From Cryptomeria japonica (lineage: Eukaryota; Streptophyta; Pinopsida; Cupressales; Cupressaceae): a stretch of DNA of 64,000 nucleotides. The translations under genes and the position numbers were made by a program. Shown in pieces: positions 24,544 through 36,462 of the stretch. Numbering within the stretch: the stretch's first letter is position 1; every line of letters begins with the position of its first letter. The stretch is from assembly GCF_030272615.1 (NCBI RefSeq), contig NC_081410.1:509238942-509302941 (forward strand), read 5' to 3'. A model generated the notes under the pieces. It saw only the letters and a program-made list of their open reading frames with translations, did not search any database and had not been told where the DNA came from.

Positions 24544-24954
24544 CTAAGTAGAGTGACCAAAAAACTGTTTGTCAGAGTTCTTACGAGTTGCACGGCCAAA
24601 AGTCAGAGCACTTACAATGCAGTTTGCTTGAGCAACTTTAACAGTGTTGACCATCCTAAGCTTGTGCAAATCCTTGAAGATCACAAAGACTAAGTATGGA
24701 GAAACGACTGCACAAGATTTCCTTATGAAATCCTTCCCCAGAATGAGGTTGAAGTCGACCATGTCTATAACAACGAAATTCACTGGGCCTTGCCACACAC
24801 CAGCTCTTATCACTACTCCATAAATATGTCCATAGCACTTATGAGCAAGTCCATTCACTGATTTGAAAGACCTAGTCCCTTCTTTAATTGGCAGCTTAAC
24901 AGATTTTGCTTTCTTAACCAAAATATAGTTATGGGTGGCTCTTGTGTCAACCAT
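24544..24954 (-). pseudogene. Gypsy retropepsin with mutated active site
   Basis: 137 open codons starting MVDTRATHNYI. Family members have D-T/S-G-A-T-H here; the glycine is arginine, which should abolish activity. Downstream landmarks VNFVVIDMVDFNLILGKDFI (the LGMDFL strand) are kept. It sits between the Gag knuckle and RT as in chromovirus-like gypsies. Confidence 0.8.
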
Positions 24955-24989
24955 AGTCAGAACTTTTGCACCACTAAAGAAAGATTCGA

Positions 24990-25697
24990 CAAATAAAAAC
25001 TCATGTTGAGCTGATGAGTTAGAAATAATACTTTAAGAGGCAACTCGCACACTACATTCAACATCTGGAGGATTCTGACTTCAGGTATGACTTCATCCTA
25101 GGCAAGAGCAGCATTCACACGCTCTCTTTCTAGACATTCTCTAACCCAGTGATCCAGAGGACCATGTCAAATGAAATAGTTGTTCTCCTTCTTTGCCTTT
25201 TCTTTTGGTGCAGGATGATCTACTTTCTGAGAAGGCCCATTCTGTTTCCTAGATCCATTATTTTGATTCTTTTTAGAGTACAGTGCATTGTGGGACTCTT
25301 AGTTCTTTGCATAGAAGTTATTATTCTTATCTCCACCATCGGACTTGAAACCCCCAAGGTCCTTCATAGAATCACCTTTGTAATAAAGTAGGTGCTTTGC
25401 AGCAGCAATGGATTGCACCAAAGTTTGCACGTTCTGTCTCCACAGTTCGGTCTATGCCCACTGCTGAAGGTTTTGCATGAATAGGTAAAGCTTCTCAAAA
25501 TTAGATAACTTCAGAGCCTCCAGATCCAGCATTTGAAAAGCGCGTACATAGTCTTGGATCTTTGCCATGTGCTTAATCTCAGCAAATTGACCTCGAACAA
25601 CCCAATCAAAGCTGCAAGGATGAAATTGCTTTTGCTAAGTGAAATTGCTAAGACTTTATATCCACCATGATCTTTCTGGTAGTCTTGTCTACCACTA
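24990..25697 (-). pseudogene. Gypsy Gag, C-terminal part
   Basis: Reverse-strand reading shows a Gag helix region (FDWVVRGQFAEIKHMAKIQDYVRAFQ, LEALKLSNFEKLYLFMQNLQQWA), then QSIAAAKHLLYYKGD and a decayed knuckle HGPLDHWVRECLERERVNAAL. This matches the forward-strand gag at 57500-57970 almost block for block. Many stops. The segment ends exactly at the AAGG preceding the foldback element. Confidence 0.75.
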
Positions 25698-25700
25698 AGG

Positions 25701-26140
25701 GGGCGAGTGCACCAAGATGGGGGACCAAAAAGGTGTCAAATGTTTTTGGCCCCCATCATGTCCTTTGGCACATGCCAAATAAGATGTGCGTTGACACGTG
25801 CCAAATAGGATTGGCATGCCGAAACTAAGTTTTGGGCATGAAAAATCTATTTGGCGCGCGCCAAATAGCATGCACACCAAATAAAGCGAGCACCAAGTTT
25901 GGCATGCGCCAAATACATTTGCATTTTGGCAAGTGCATTTTAATTTGAAAATTGTGATTTATCCTTCTCTTCCCACTTCTTTCTCTCTGAAAATATACAT
26001 AAAATATACTTTAAGTTATATTTTATGTATATATTGTCACGATTCTTGAGAGTGGTTCTAGATCTCTAGGAGTTTAAATGAAGACTCTAGTTTTTAGAGT
26101 ATTCATATAAATTTCAGATAGTCAAATTTTAGTAATCAAC
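25701..26140 (+). repeat. Left arm of the foldback element
   Basis: Starts with the terminal motif, followed by a cluster of TTTGGC-N4-GCCAAA motifs (25764, 25850, 25898; degenerate at 25790) and then the 155-bp segment most similar to the right arm. It ends where the CT-rich tract begins. Confidence 0.7.
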
Positions 26141-26298
26141 ATTCTCTCTCTTCTCTATCCTTCTCTTTCGCTATATTCCCCCCTCTCTCTATTCCCCAAC
26201 CCCTCTCTCTCTCTCTCTCAATTATCTACATCTCTTTCCCTCCCTCCCTCTCTTGAACTTGGGATTTCTCTACCTCTAGTCTCTCCCTCAACCCCCCC

Positions 26299-26352
<54 letters not shown>

Positions 26353-26690
26353 TCTCTTCACCTCTCTCTCTTTCTCCCTCTCTATGGTTGATGTAAATAA
26401 AGGAAAATACTATGAAGGGAGAGAGAGAGAGAGGGGGGTCAATGGAAAGAAAGGAAAATACTAAGGATAGAGATATCCCAAGTGTGTGTGTGAGAGAGAG
26501 AGAGATAAATTGGGAGAGATGGAGGGAGGAAGGGAGGAGTTGATAGAAAGAGAGAGATATCCAAGGGAGAGAGAGATTAAGTGAGAGAGGGAGGGAGGGG
26601 TTGAAGAAAAGAGAGAGCCCAAGTGAGAGAAATGGAGGGAGGGAGGTAGGGGTTGATGAAAAGAGAGGGAGAGAACTGAGAGAGGGAGAG

Positions 26691-26738
<48 letters not shown>

Positions 26739-27346
26739 TGGGTTGATGGAGAGAGAGGGAGACTAATTGAGGGAGATAGAGGTAGGAAGGTAGCCCAGAT
26801 TGATGGAAAGAGAGGGATATACTAGGAAGAGAGCCTAAGTGAGAGAGGGGGAAAGAGAGAGAGGGAGGAAGGTAGGGGTTGATAAAAAGAGGGATATACT
26901 TGAGAGAGAGAGAGACATCCCTATATTCCTCCCTCCCTTTCTCTCACATGATCTCTCTATATCTCTCGTCTCTTCTTCTCTTTCCATCAACCTCTCTTTC
27001 TATCAACCCTTCCTCCCCCCCTCTCTCTCACTTGAGCTCTCTCTCTAGTCTCTTACTCATTTTCCATCCCTTCCTTCCTCTCACTTAGGCTCTATCTCTC
27101 TCTGTTAGATTAAGCTTGGGAGGGAGAGAGGGGAAGAGAGGAAGTGATACTTGAGAGAGAAAGAGAGGGTGGGAGGGAGAGATACTTGAGAGAGAAATAA
27201 AGAGTGTTAGAGGGAAAGAGAGATATAATTGAGAGAAAGAGAAAGGGAGAGAAGGAGAGAGGGAAAGAATGTGAGAGAGAGATACTTGAGAGAGGGGGAG
27301 GGAAATAATGGGAAGGAGAGAGGAAGAAGAAAAACTCGAGAGAATA

Positions 27347-27416
<70 letters not shown>

Positions 27417-28547
27417 GGAGAAAAGGGGAGAGAGAGAGATCTAGATAGAGGGTGAGAGGGAGAGATAATCTATAGAGAAATAGAAAGTGGATAGGAGGGA
27501 GAGAGGGAAAGAGAGAGATAGTTGAGAAATTGAGAAAGGGAGGGGCTGGTAGAGAATGGAAGAGAGAGACACTAGAGAGAGAGAGAGAGACCTAAGACAT
27601 GGAGGGAGGGATGGTGAGAGAGAGATACCTAAGAGGCAAAGGGAGTGATGGTGAGAGAGGGAGAAAGAGAGAGTGAGAGATAGAGAGATCTTGAGTGAGA
27701 AGGAGGAAGGGATGGAATGATACTAAGAGACTAGAGAGAGAGGTGAAGAGAGGGAGAGAGGCAGAAAGAGAGATGACGATGAGAAAGGGAGAGAGGGAGA
27801 GAATGGTAGAGATATACACCTAAGACAAGAGGTGAGTGAGATAGACAGATAGAGGCTGAGAGTGAGAGATACAATAAATAAAGAATGGGAGAGAAACAGA
27901 TATGGAAAGAGAGTTAGAGAGGGAGAGAATGGGAGGGAGACAGGGAAAGAGAGTTATAAGGAAAGAGAGAGAGACTTAGAGAAAAAGAGAAAGTTAGAGG
28001 GAGGGAGAGAGGGAGAGAGAGGGAGAGGGAGAGAAAAGGGAGAGGGGTACACCATAGAGAGGAGGAGATTGAGACAGAGAGATAGCGATTGAGAGAGAGG
28101 GAGACTTAAAAGAGATAGAATGGTAGAGAAAGAGAGAGTGAAAGAGAGTTAAATAGAGAAATAGAGAGAAAGGGAGAGAGGGACTGAGATGAATAGATGG
28201 AATCTAAAGTTAGAGGGAAAGAGAGACAAAATGGAAGAGAGAGATAGAGAGATAAAGGCTGAGGGAGAGAGACTTGAGAGAAAGAGAAAGGGAGCAGGAG
28301 GGAGAGAGAAAGAGAGATAGAGGGAAACAAAGAGAGAGTTGAGACAGGAAGAGAAGGGGAGGGGGATGGAGAGGGAGATACTCAAGAGAGGGAGAGAAAG
28401 AGAGATATCAAGTGAAAGAGATGGATAGACCAAAGAGAGAGTGTGTGAGGGAGATGGGAAAGAGAGGGAGAGATACCTGAGAGGGAAAGAAGTAGAGAGG
28501 GAGAGACCTAAGAGAAAGAGACAAGAGTTAGGAAGAGAGAGGATGAA
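26140..28547. repeat. 2.4-kb CT then GA low-complexity tract
   Basis: From 26140 to about 26385 the + strand is CT-rich, with a pure (CT)n run at about 26301-26346. From about 26400 it is almost entirely purine, with pure (GA)n runs near 26696-26733 and 27351-27412, apart from a short return to CT at 26920-27105. Open frames here are simple Arg/Glu or Leu/Ser repeats and are not genes. Confidence 0.9.
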
Positions 28548-30172
28548 TTGTGCAGGGTACCTTACACTCCAAGAATGCAATTTTGGTTTTTAAGTTTTTA
28601 TGTTGTCTTTCATGATGTAATAATGGACCAACCATCTCGGACTCAGTAGAGCCATGGTTGAGTTGTCTAAGATTTTGGTTGTGTCATTTGTGTTCAGGAT
28701 TCTATCAGCCTAGGAGGCTGTAATGCTAATGTTGATCACAGGAGTAATACTCTAGATCTTTTTCATCCTATAATAGGGGTCTATTGTATTCTGTTTAGTT
28801 CTTCTAGGATGCTTGAGGGCCTTTAGGAGTCTTGGAATGCACTTGAATGCAAAGTTGTGTCTCAAGTGACAAAAAAATGTAAAAGTTGTTGAGGAACATT
28901 TTGCAACATTTTGCAATAGTTTCATTTTTGGATGTTGGTGTTGAAAATTTGGTTCAACCAACTAAATCAGGGGCATATAAGCCAAAAACAACTTCATTGT
29001 ACGGGTTAGAGGATTTGGAGTGCAAGAGCATGTTTTTGTTGCAAGAAGAAATCTTGTCTTTTCACTGTTTTGATAGTTTTTCCTTTGTTTCATTGCATTG
29101 TATGGTCCAATCTATAATTGACTGTAGAATATCATTATTGGGCGTGAGTTTTTGTTTAATAATCTTTCCAGAAAGGTAGATTAGCAATTTTATTTGTTTT
29201 TGGTTGCAGGGATCTAGTTCGTTCTCTGTGACTAGGTGCAAAACCCTTACAATGTAGGGTTTAAGAGGAAAATGGCTCTAACTTGAGCATCCATTCATGG
29301 CTCTAGTTGAAATAAAATGGAATGCTAGGTTAGGTTTCATACATAAATTTAGAGTAGGTGTTTTGGTTTTTATGGGCCTTTGTGTTGATTGTGCAATGAT
29401 TCCCTAGGCTCACAACTACGAGTTAGTGAGTTAGGACAGTAGGAGATGTGCATTTTAAGAGCACACAAGGATTGGTGGAGCCAAAACTGAGACATGATTG
29501 GATATCCCTATGAATTTCCTTAAATAATCATTGATTGATTTATATAGGTGATTTGACTGGTGAAGCTTTCCAAAGCCATCTTTTCAAGTCACCTGGGTAG
29601 GTCTAAACCCTTGAAAATAGGACAGCTTTTGGTTCCCACATGTGTACAGAAAACCCAGATGCAAATATTTAGTATTGTTTGTAACTCTGAAAAGGGTACT
29701 CAAATCTAAAATTTATTTGTTGCCTTGTGTGGAAAAATCTCAAACCAAGTCTTGAAAACCGCCTAAGGAGGGCTAATTATATTAGGCCTATTTGGAGCCG
29801 GTAGAGACCAAGTGAGGTTAAGAAAGCTTGGTGATGGGTTTGAAGGTGTTCAAACCACTAAAGGACATAAAATAAATTATGTAAATGTATTTTTCCCACC
29901 TAGAACAAGTTGGTGTGTTGTGATCCTTTGCAGATGTTGTTGGAGCCTTAGGAGTGGTGTTGGGGATTGAGGTGGAAGCCTCAACAGGAGGTGTTGATTG
30001 TCTAAGATCAATGGCTATACCTTGGAGAAAATACAATGTGGATCAGACCTTCAATGTCTAAATATAAAAACCCCTACCAAGTGCCATTGGATGGGCTTGA
30101 GGAGTTAGAGGGTTGAGTAGGACAAGTAAACCAAGAAGGTGACTACGATTAGCTCCAAGACTCTCTACATCA
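28548..30172 (+). repeat. 5' LTR of the chromovirus
   Basis: Begins TTGTGCAGGG and ends CTCTCTACATCA. It aligns along its whole length with 34838-36462 (for example CACTTGAATG, GGGATCTAGTTC, GGTGTGTTGTGATCCTTTGC). Confidence 0.88.
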
Positions 30173-30469
30173 AAGTGGTATTAAAGCCACCCTTTGAAAC
30201 ATTGGTGTATGTTAGACTATGAAGAATTAGAAGAAATTTAAATGCTTCCAAAGGCTATGACTCCAAAAACCATTTGACAGATGGTGGCAGAGATGATAGA
30301 AGGATCTGGAGGGAAGTAAAGGATCTAGAGATGCTAAGAAGGAGAAGGGGAAGGCTAAGATAGAATGGGGAGATGAGATAGATTAAGAAGTGGAAGATGG
30401 GGAGGAACAAGTAGCAGTAGCAATGCCTCAATACCAAAAGCTATTCTTGGATGCAGTCAAATCAATCTC

Positions 30470-31320
30470 CAAGGATAATTTGGATGGATTACCCACTATG
30501 CAGAAAATCTCAAAGGAGAAGAGTTGCTAGATTGGATAGAGGCCGTAAATAATTGTTTTGATTATATGGAGGTATCAAAGGAGAAAAGAGTAAATTTCAC
30601 CCAATCAAGATTGTGGGGATCGGCTCTAGTTTGGGGGAACATGATGCAAGAAGAAAGGGTACAAGAAGGTAAGAAGAAGATAACTTCATGGGAGCGTATG
30701 AAGATAAGGCTTAAGGCTCAATTCCTACCAGGGGATTATGAAGTCCAAATTCACAAGAGATTACAAAATTTGAAAAAGAGGGAGCTAGATGTCAATGCAT
30801 ACACTGAGGAATTCCACAAACTTAGTTTAGGGCTAGGAAGCAAGATAATGAAGTGGATAAATTGGCCAGGTACATGAATGGACAGACAAATTATACAAGA
30901 TGAAATAAGCATCCTCACACAATACACTGTCCATAAGTGTTTTTAGTTGGCATTAAGGGTAGAGGAAATGATCAAGAGGAGAAGTGAACAAAATCAGAAG
31001 CATAGAGGTGGTAAAAACTTCAGAGGTATAGGAACCTTTGGTAGAGGGAAAATGCTTCAAGAAATGAAGAGCCTTAAAACCAAGAAGGAAGTGGGCACTC
31101 ACAAAGAGGAACATTTAGAGGATCCTTTAGAGGAAGGAGAAATTTTAGGGGCATATTTGGAAACTCAGGAAGAGGTAATACAATCTTCACTGGTAGGTAT
31201 TATCACTACAATCAAGTTGGACATACCATGAGTAGGTGCCTGGGAAAAGCCTCAAGTTCAACAAGATCATACATGGGTGAAAGAAGGAAACTATTAGTGC
31301 AAGAGGAGGATACTTAGAGT
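30470..31320 (+). pseudogene. Chromovirus Gag
   Basis: LLDWIEAVNNCFDYMEVSKEKRVNFTQSRLWGSALVWGNMM is the standard retrotransposon Gag entry, followed by ITSWERMKIRLKAQFLPGDY, KRLQNLKKRELDVNAYTEEFHKL, and after two stops ALRVEEMIKRR. A degenerate knuckle (YYHYNQVGHTMSRCLGK, first Cys pair replaced by Tyr and His) lies near 31200-31245. Confidence 0.8.
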
Positions 31321-31371
31321 GTGACTTCTCCAATTAGTAAGGCAGGGCCAATGATAGATGGATAAAATCTG

Positions 31372-32050
31372 ATGATGACAAGAACAATGCTCAAGATACC
31401 CCAAGCTCAAGAGCCACCACAAAGGAAAATATTATTTAGGACCACTTGTAGGTCACATGGGAAAATTTGTAAGGTGATTGTGGATTCAAGTTCCACTGAG
31501 AACATTGTCTCAGTTGAAATGGTGGATAAACTCAAACTGAAAAGATTGCCTCACCTCACTCCTTACAAGCTATCATGGCTCAACCGGGGTCAACATGTCT
31601 TAGTTAATGAACACGCATGGGTGGACTTTGAAATTATTGAGTATAAAGACAAACTAATATGTGACATATTGCCAATGGATGCTTTCCATCTACTTTTGGG
31701 TCATCCATGGCAATGTGATGTGAAAGCTTGTCATGATGGAGAAAATAATAGTTATCTAATCACCAAGAATGGTAAGAAGTACCAAATGGATCCATTACCT
31801 GATCCAAAGGAGGAAAAGCAAGTAGGATCAAATGTGATGTTGATGAGAGGTAAAGAGTTCCTTAAGGTGTTAAAGAAAGAAGGTCATCAGGGCCATGCTA
31901 TAATGTTGGAGCCTAAAGATGAAGCTAAGGAAGATCCAATGAGTCAAGTGCCTCAAGAAGTGCAAGGGTTATTAAAGCAATATTCAAAAGTTATAGGAGA
32001 TGATATGTTTGATTCTTTTCCCCCAATGAGATGTAAATCATCAAATAGAC
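31372..32050 (+). pseudogene. Chromovirus protease and linker
   Basis: RTTCRSHGKICKVIVDSSSTENIVSVEMVDKL: the active-site triplet is D-S-S where the family has D-S-G. LPMDAFHLLLGHPWQ is the conserved back strand. Open for 234 codons to 32076, overlapping the RT frame at 32051, so one frameshift separates protease and RT. Confidence 0.8.
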
Positions 32051-32700
32051 TTGATACTAGGGGCAAATCTGCCTAACAAAACTCCTTATAAAATGACACC
32101 TAGTCAAAATGAAGAGATTGCCAAACAAGTGCAAGAACTCTTAGACAAATGGTTTATCAAAAAGTGTTTGAGTCCATATGTTGTACCTACTATGCTAGTG
32201 CCTAAAAAAGGAGGAAAATGGAGGATGTTCACTGACCCAAGAGAAATCAATAAGCTCACTATAAGATACCGGTTTTCCATGCCAAGGATTGAGGACCTAT
32301 TGGACAATCTAGGTGGAGAAAGCCACTTCACAAAGGTGGACTTGAAGTCTGGTTATCATCATATAAGAATCAGACCTAGTGATGACTGGAAGATAGCCTT
32401 TAGAACCAATGCAGGCCCATATGAGTGGTTGGTGATACCTTTTGGTCTCAGTAATGCACCTAGTACCTTCCAAAGACTCATGAATGAACTCTTAGTTGAG
32501 TTTATTGGTAAATTTGTTATAGTGTATCTTGATGAGATTTTGGTCTTCAGCAGGTCCAAGGAGGAACACCTCAAGCATGTGGAGATGGTCTTGAAGAAGT
32601 TGAAGGAGGCTCAACTCAAAATCGACCTTGAAAAATGTGATTTTTTTAATATAGTTAGTTTACCTTGGTTTTGTCATTTCACAAGGTTGTTTAAAGATGA
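32051..32700 (+). pseudogene. Chromovirus reverse transcriptase
   Basis: Motifs in order: TPYKMTPSQNEEIAKQVQELLDKWFI, SPYVVPTMLVPKKGGKWRMFTD, INKLTIRYRFSMPRIEDLLDNL, FTKVDLKSGYHHIRI (first catalytic Asp), FGLSNAPSTFQRLMN and VIVYLDEILVFS. The last should be YxDD; here the second Asp is Glu, predicted to be inactive. A frameshift near 32650 separates it from the connection domain (MNPSKVEAILNWPTP). Confidence 0.85.
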
Positions 32701-33338
32701 ATCCAAGTAAAGTAGAAGCAATACTTAATTGGCCTACGCCTAGGGGCATAAGTGATGTTAGAAGTTTTCATAGAATGGCATCTTTTTATAGGAAGTTTGT
32801 GAGAAACTTTAGCCATATTTGTGCTCCTATACTCAACACCATTAAAGGAGGGATTATATGTCACTTTAAGTGGACAAAGGAAGCCAATAAGGGGTTTGAA
32901 ATATTGAAATCTAAGATAGCAGAGCTGCCAACCCTTAGATTACCTAATTTCAATTAGTTGTTTACAGTAGAATGTAATGCTAGCCAAAGGGCAATACAGG
33001 AAGTTTTAAGCCAAGAAGGTCATCCTAGAGCATTCTTCTCAAAGAAGTTAAATGAAGCTAAGCAAAGATACTCCACATATGACTTGGAGTTGCATGCCAT
33101 GGTGCAAGCATTGAAGAAGTGGTGTCATTACTTCCTGCCCAAAGAGTTTGTAGTTTTCATTGACAACCACACCCTTAGTTTCCTTAATGGGAAAGAAAAG
33201 TTGAATCAAAGACACCTAAAGTGGGTTGAATATCTACAATCCTACACCTTCACTATCAAGCACAAAAAGGGCACTACAAACAAGGTAGCAGATGCATTAA
33301 GTAGGAGAGTCATGACTATACAGGAGATACAATTGTAA
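32697..33338 (+). pseudogene. Chromovirus connection and RNase H domain
   Basis: SFHRMASFYRKFVRNFSHICAPI is the RT-RNase H connection. RNase H starts FTVECNASQRAIQEVLSQ, where the usual first Asp (VxCDAS) is Asn; DLELHAMVQALKKWCHYFLP, FIDNHTLSFLN and TTNKVADALSRR carry the other expected acidic residues. An in-frame TAG lies at 32958. The lost Asp adds to the evidence that pol is dead. Confidence 0.85.
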
Positions 33339-33341
33339 AGT

Positions 33342-34445
33342 GTGGGATTGAATGAGTTGAAAGACCTTTACAAGGATGATAAGGATTTTGCAGAGATATA
33401 TGTTGTTTGTACTGATTTTTCTAACACTTCACATGTCTCTTATTCAGAATATATGATACAAGAGGGTTTTATGTTCAAAGGACATATTCTTTTCATACCC
33501 CAATGTTCTACAAGACAAACTATTATCTAGGAAAAGCATCAAGGAGGTCTAGGAGGTCATTTTGGCATCGATAAAACTTTGGAGAAGGTTAGTAGGTTTT
33601 ACCATTGGCCCATGTTGCAATGATAAGTGAGAAGATTTGTAGAACAATGTGCAATCTATCAAAGAGAAAAGGGTTCATCAAGTAATGCAAGTCTATACCA
33701 ACCTTTGGTCATACCTCAAAGGCCTTGGAAATGTTTGAGCATGGATTTTGTGTTAGGCTTACCAAGAACACCAAGGGGATTTGATAGTGTGTATGTAGTG
33801 GTAGATAGGTTCAGCAAAGTGGCATATTTTATACCTTGCAAAAGAACCATTGATGCCACCTATATTGCAGGCCTCTTCTTCAAAGAGATAGTCAGAATTT
33901 ATGATCTTCCAATCAACATACTTAGTGATAGAGATGTGAAGTTCATAAGCCACTTTTGGAGGAAACTTTGGAGAAAGTTGGGCACTAAATTATCCTTTTC
34001 ATCTACCTATCATCCTCAATTAGATGATCAGATAGAGGTAGTCAATAGATCATTGGGTAATCTACTAATGCCTTACAAAACAACATATGCAAACTTAGGA
34101 TTTGGTACTCGGTCAAGCAGAATATGCATACAATGACTCAGTTAACCGAAGCATAGGTAAAATTCCCTTTGAGATAGTGTATGTATTTCATCCTAGGGGA
34201 ATATTAGAGCTCAGAGATCTTAGTTCTATGGCACCTAAGAGGGCACAAGGTGAGAATTTTGCAGAAGGTATCAAAGAAGTGTGTGATAAGATAAGGCAAG
34301 CCTTACAACAAAAGTCTAAGAAATATAAGGTGAATGCTAATAAAACAAGAAGTAATTTGCAATTTAAAGTTGGAGAGAGTATTATCATACCTAAGGAAGG
34401 AGAGACTTCCAAAAGGGTAGCCTACCAAGCTAATGATGAATAAAA
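33342..34445 (+). pseudogene. Chromovirus integrase
   Basis: The H2C2 zinc region at 33530-33670 reads EKHQGGLGGHFGIDKTLEKV then VEQCAIYQREKG; the second Cys is Tyr. The catalytic core has MDFVLGLPRTPRGFDSVYVVVDRFSK (Asp), LSDRDVKFISHFWRKLW (Asp) and DDQIEVVNRSLGNLL (Glu, with TEVVNR changed to IEVVNR). A frameshift near 34100 leads to QAEYAYNDSVNRSIGKIPFEIVY and the GPY/F-type C-terminal part. Confidence 0.85.
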
Positions 34446-34619
34446 TTGGACCTCTCAAGGTGGTACACAAATATGGACAGAATGCATATGAAGTTGAACT
34501 CCCTCCCACCTTGGGTATTTCTCCTATCTTTAATGTGTGTGATCTCTATCCATACAAGGGATAATCACAAACACATTAGTTGGATACCTCATCATAGAGT
34601 AATGAAGATCAGGTGAGAG

Positions 34620-34818
34620 ATCTGCCACCAAGCCAAGCGGTCAAGTTGGAGAGTATCTTGGACACCAAGGTGATAAAGAAGATAAGGAAAGGAGTTTACA
34701 AGAATTATCTTGTAAAGTGGGAAGGGTTACCTGAATCAGATGCTATGTTGATGTAGGAAGAAAATATAGTTCAGCATGGTGTGGATATTGCAGACCTCTT
34801 AACTCAAGGGACTTGAGT
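34620..34818 (+). pseudogene. Chromodomain of the gypsy integrase
   Basis: The + frame reads VKLESILDTKVIKKIRKGVYKNYLVKWEGLPESDAMLM-stop-EEN. The chromodomain signature (ILDxRxxR...YLVKWxGxPxxxxxWxxEE) is clear, with the Trp of TWxxxE replaced by Leu-Met and a TAG after it. In chromoviruses this module is thought to steer insertion to chromatin. It ends about 20 bp before the 3' LTR. Confidence 0.85.
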
Positions 34819-34837
34819 TCTTTGTCCCAGGGGAGTA

Positions 34838-36462
34838 TGGTGCAGGGCACCTGACACTCCAAGCATGAAATTTTGGTTTCTTTTAAGTTTTTTTGTTTTG
34901 TTTCATGATGTAATAATGGACCAACCATTTGGGACTCTATAGAGCCATGGTTAAGTTGTCCAAGGTTTTGGTTATGTCATTTGTGTTAAGGATGCTATCA
35001 GCCTAGGAGGTTGTAATGCTAAGATTGATCACAAGAGTAGTATTCTAGATATTTTTCATCATGTAATAGGTGTCTATTGTATTTTGTTTAGGTCTTATAG
35101 GATTCTTGAGGCCCTTTAGGAGCCTTGGAATGCACTTGAATGAAAAGTTGCATCTCAAGTGACAAAAAAATGTAAAAGTTGTTGAGCAACATTTTGCAAT
35201 ATTTTGCAAAAGTTCCATTTTTGGATGTTGGCATTTAAAAGTTGGTTCAACCAACTAAATAAAGTGCATATAAGCCAAAAAAAACTTCATTTTATGGGTT
35301 ATAGGATCTGGAATGCAACAGCAAGTTTTTGTTGTAAGAAGAAATCTTGTCTTTTCACCATTTTGATAGTTTTTCCTTTGTTTCATTGCATTGTACAATT
35401 CAGTAAGGAATTGAATATAGAATATCATTGTTGGGCATGAGTTTTTTTAATAATCTTTCCATCAAGGTATATTATCAATTTTGTTTGTGTTTGGTTGCAG
35501 GGATCTAGTTCATTCTCTATGACTAGGTGCAAAACCCTTACAAAGTAGTGTTTAAGAGAAAAATGGCTCTAACTTGAGCATCCATTGATGGAACTAGTTG
35601 AAATAAAATGGAATGTTAGGTTAGGGTCTATACATAATTTTAGAGTAGGTTTTTTGGTTTTTGTAGGCCTTTGTCTTGATTGTGCAACGATGCCCTAGGC
35701 TCACAACTAGGAGTTGGTGAGTTAGGATAGCAGGATATGTGTGTTTTAAGAGCACATATGGATTGGTGGAGACAAAAATGAGACATGGTTGGATAGCCCT
35801 ATTAATTTAATTAAATAATCCTTAATTGATTTATGCAGGTGATTTGATTGATGAAGTTTTCCAAAGCCATCTTTACAAGTCACTCGGGTAGGTCTAAACC
35901 CTTGAAAATAGGATAGTTTTGGTTCCCACATGTGCATAGGAAACCCGGATGCAAATATTTAGTATTGTTTGTAACTCTGAAAAGGGTACTCAAATTTGAA
36001 ATTTATTTGTGGTCTTGTGTGGAAAAATCTCAAACCAAGTCTTGAAAACCACCTAAGGAGGGCTAATTGTATTAGGACTATTTGGAGTTGGTAGAGACCA
36101 AGTGAAGTTAAGAACACTTGGTGATGGGTTTGAAGGTTCTAAAACCACTAAATGAAATCAAAGACATTATGTTAATGTATTTTTTCGACCTAGAACAAGT
36201 TGGTGTGTTGTGATCCTTTGCAGAGGTTGTTGGAGCATTAGGAGTGGTGTTGGGGATTGAGGTGGAAGCCTCAACAGGAGTTGTTGATTGTCTAAGATTA
36301 GTGGCTATACCTTAGAGGCAAGACAACATGGATCAAACCTTGGAGGTCTAAATAGAAAAACCCCTACAAAGAGCCATTGGATGGGCTTGAGGAGTTAGAG
36401 GGTTGAGTAAGACAAGTAAACCAAGAAGTTGACTAGGATTAGCTCCAAGACTCTCTGCATCA
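34838..36462 (+). repeat. 3' LTR of the chromovirus
   Basis: Begins TGGTGCAGGG and ends CTCTCTGCATCA. Full-length partner of 28548-30172 with scattered substitutions and small indels. Confidence 0.88.

Larger units (their letters stand above)
28548..36462 (+). mobile_element. Ty3/gypsy chromovirus, 7.9 kb, decayed
   Basis: Two 1625-bp direct LTRs (28548-30172 and 34838-36462) enclose PBS, gag, protease, RT, RNase H, integrase and a chromodomain, in chromovirus order. The primer site TGGTATTAAAGCC follows the 5' LTR at 30176. A CAGGGGAGTA purine tract precedes the 3' LTR. The flanks ATGAA and AGGAA differ by one base, a possible degraded duplication. The LTRs differ at many sites and every domain carries lesions, so the insertion is old. 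It lies between the GA tract and the right arm of the foldback element. Confidence 0.9.

Noticed and set aside
26839-28580. Long open frames in the CT/GA tract (Arg/Glu-rich or Ser/Leu-rich) on both strands
   Set aside because: They are translations of simple repeats; all frames are open because GA/CT dinucleotide runs contain no stop codons.
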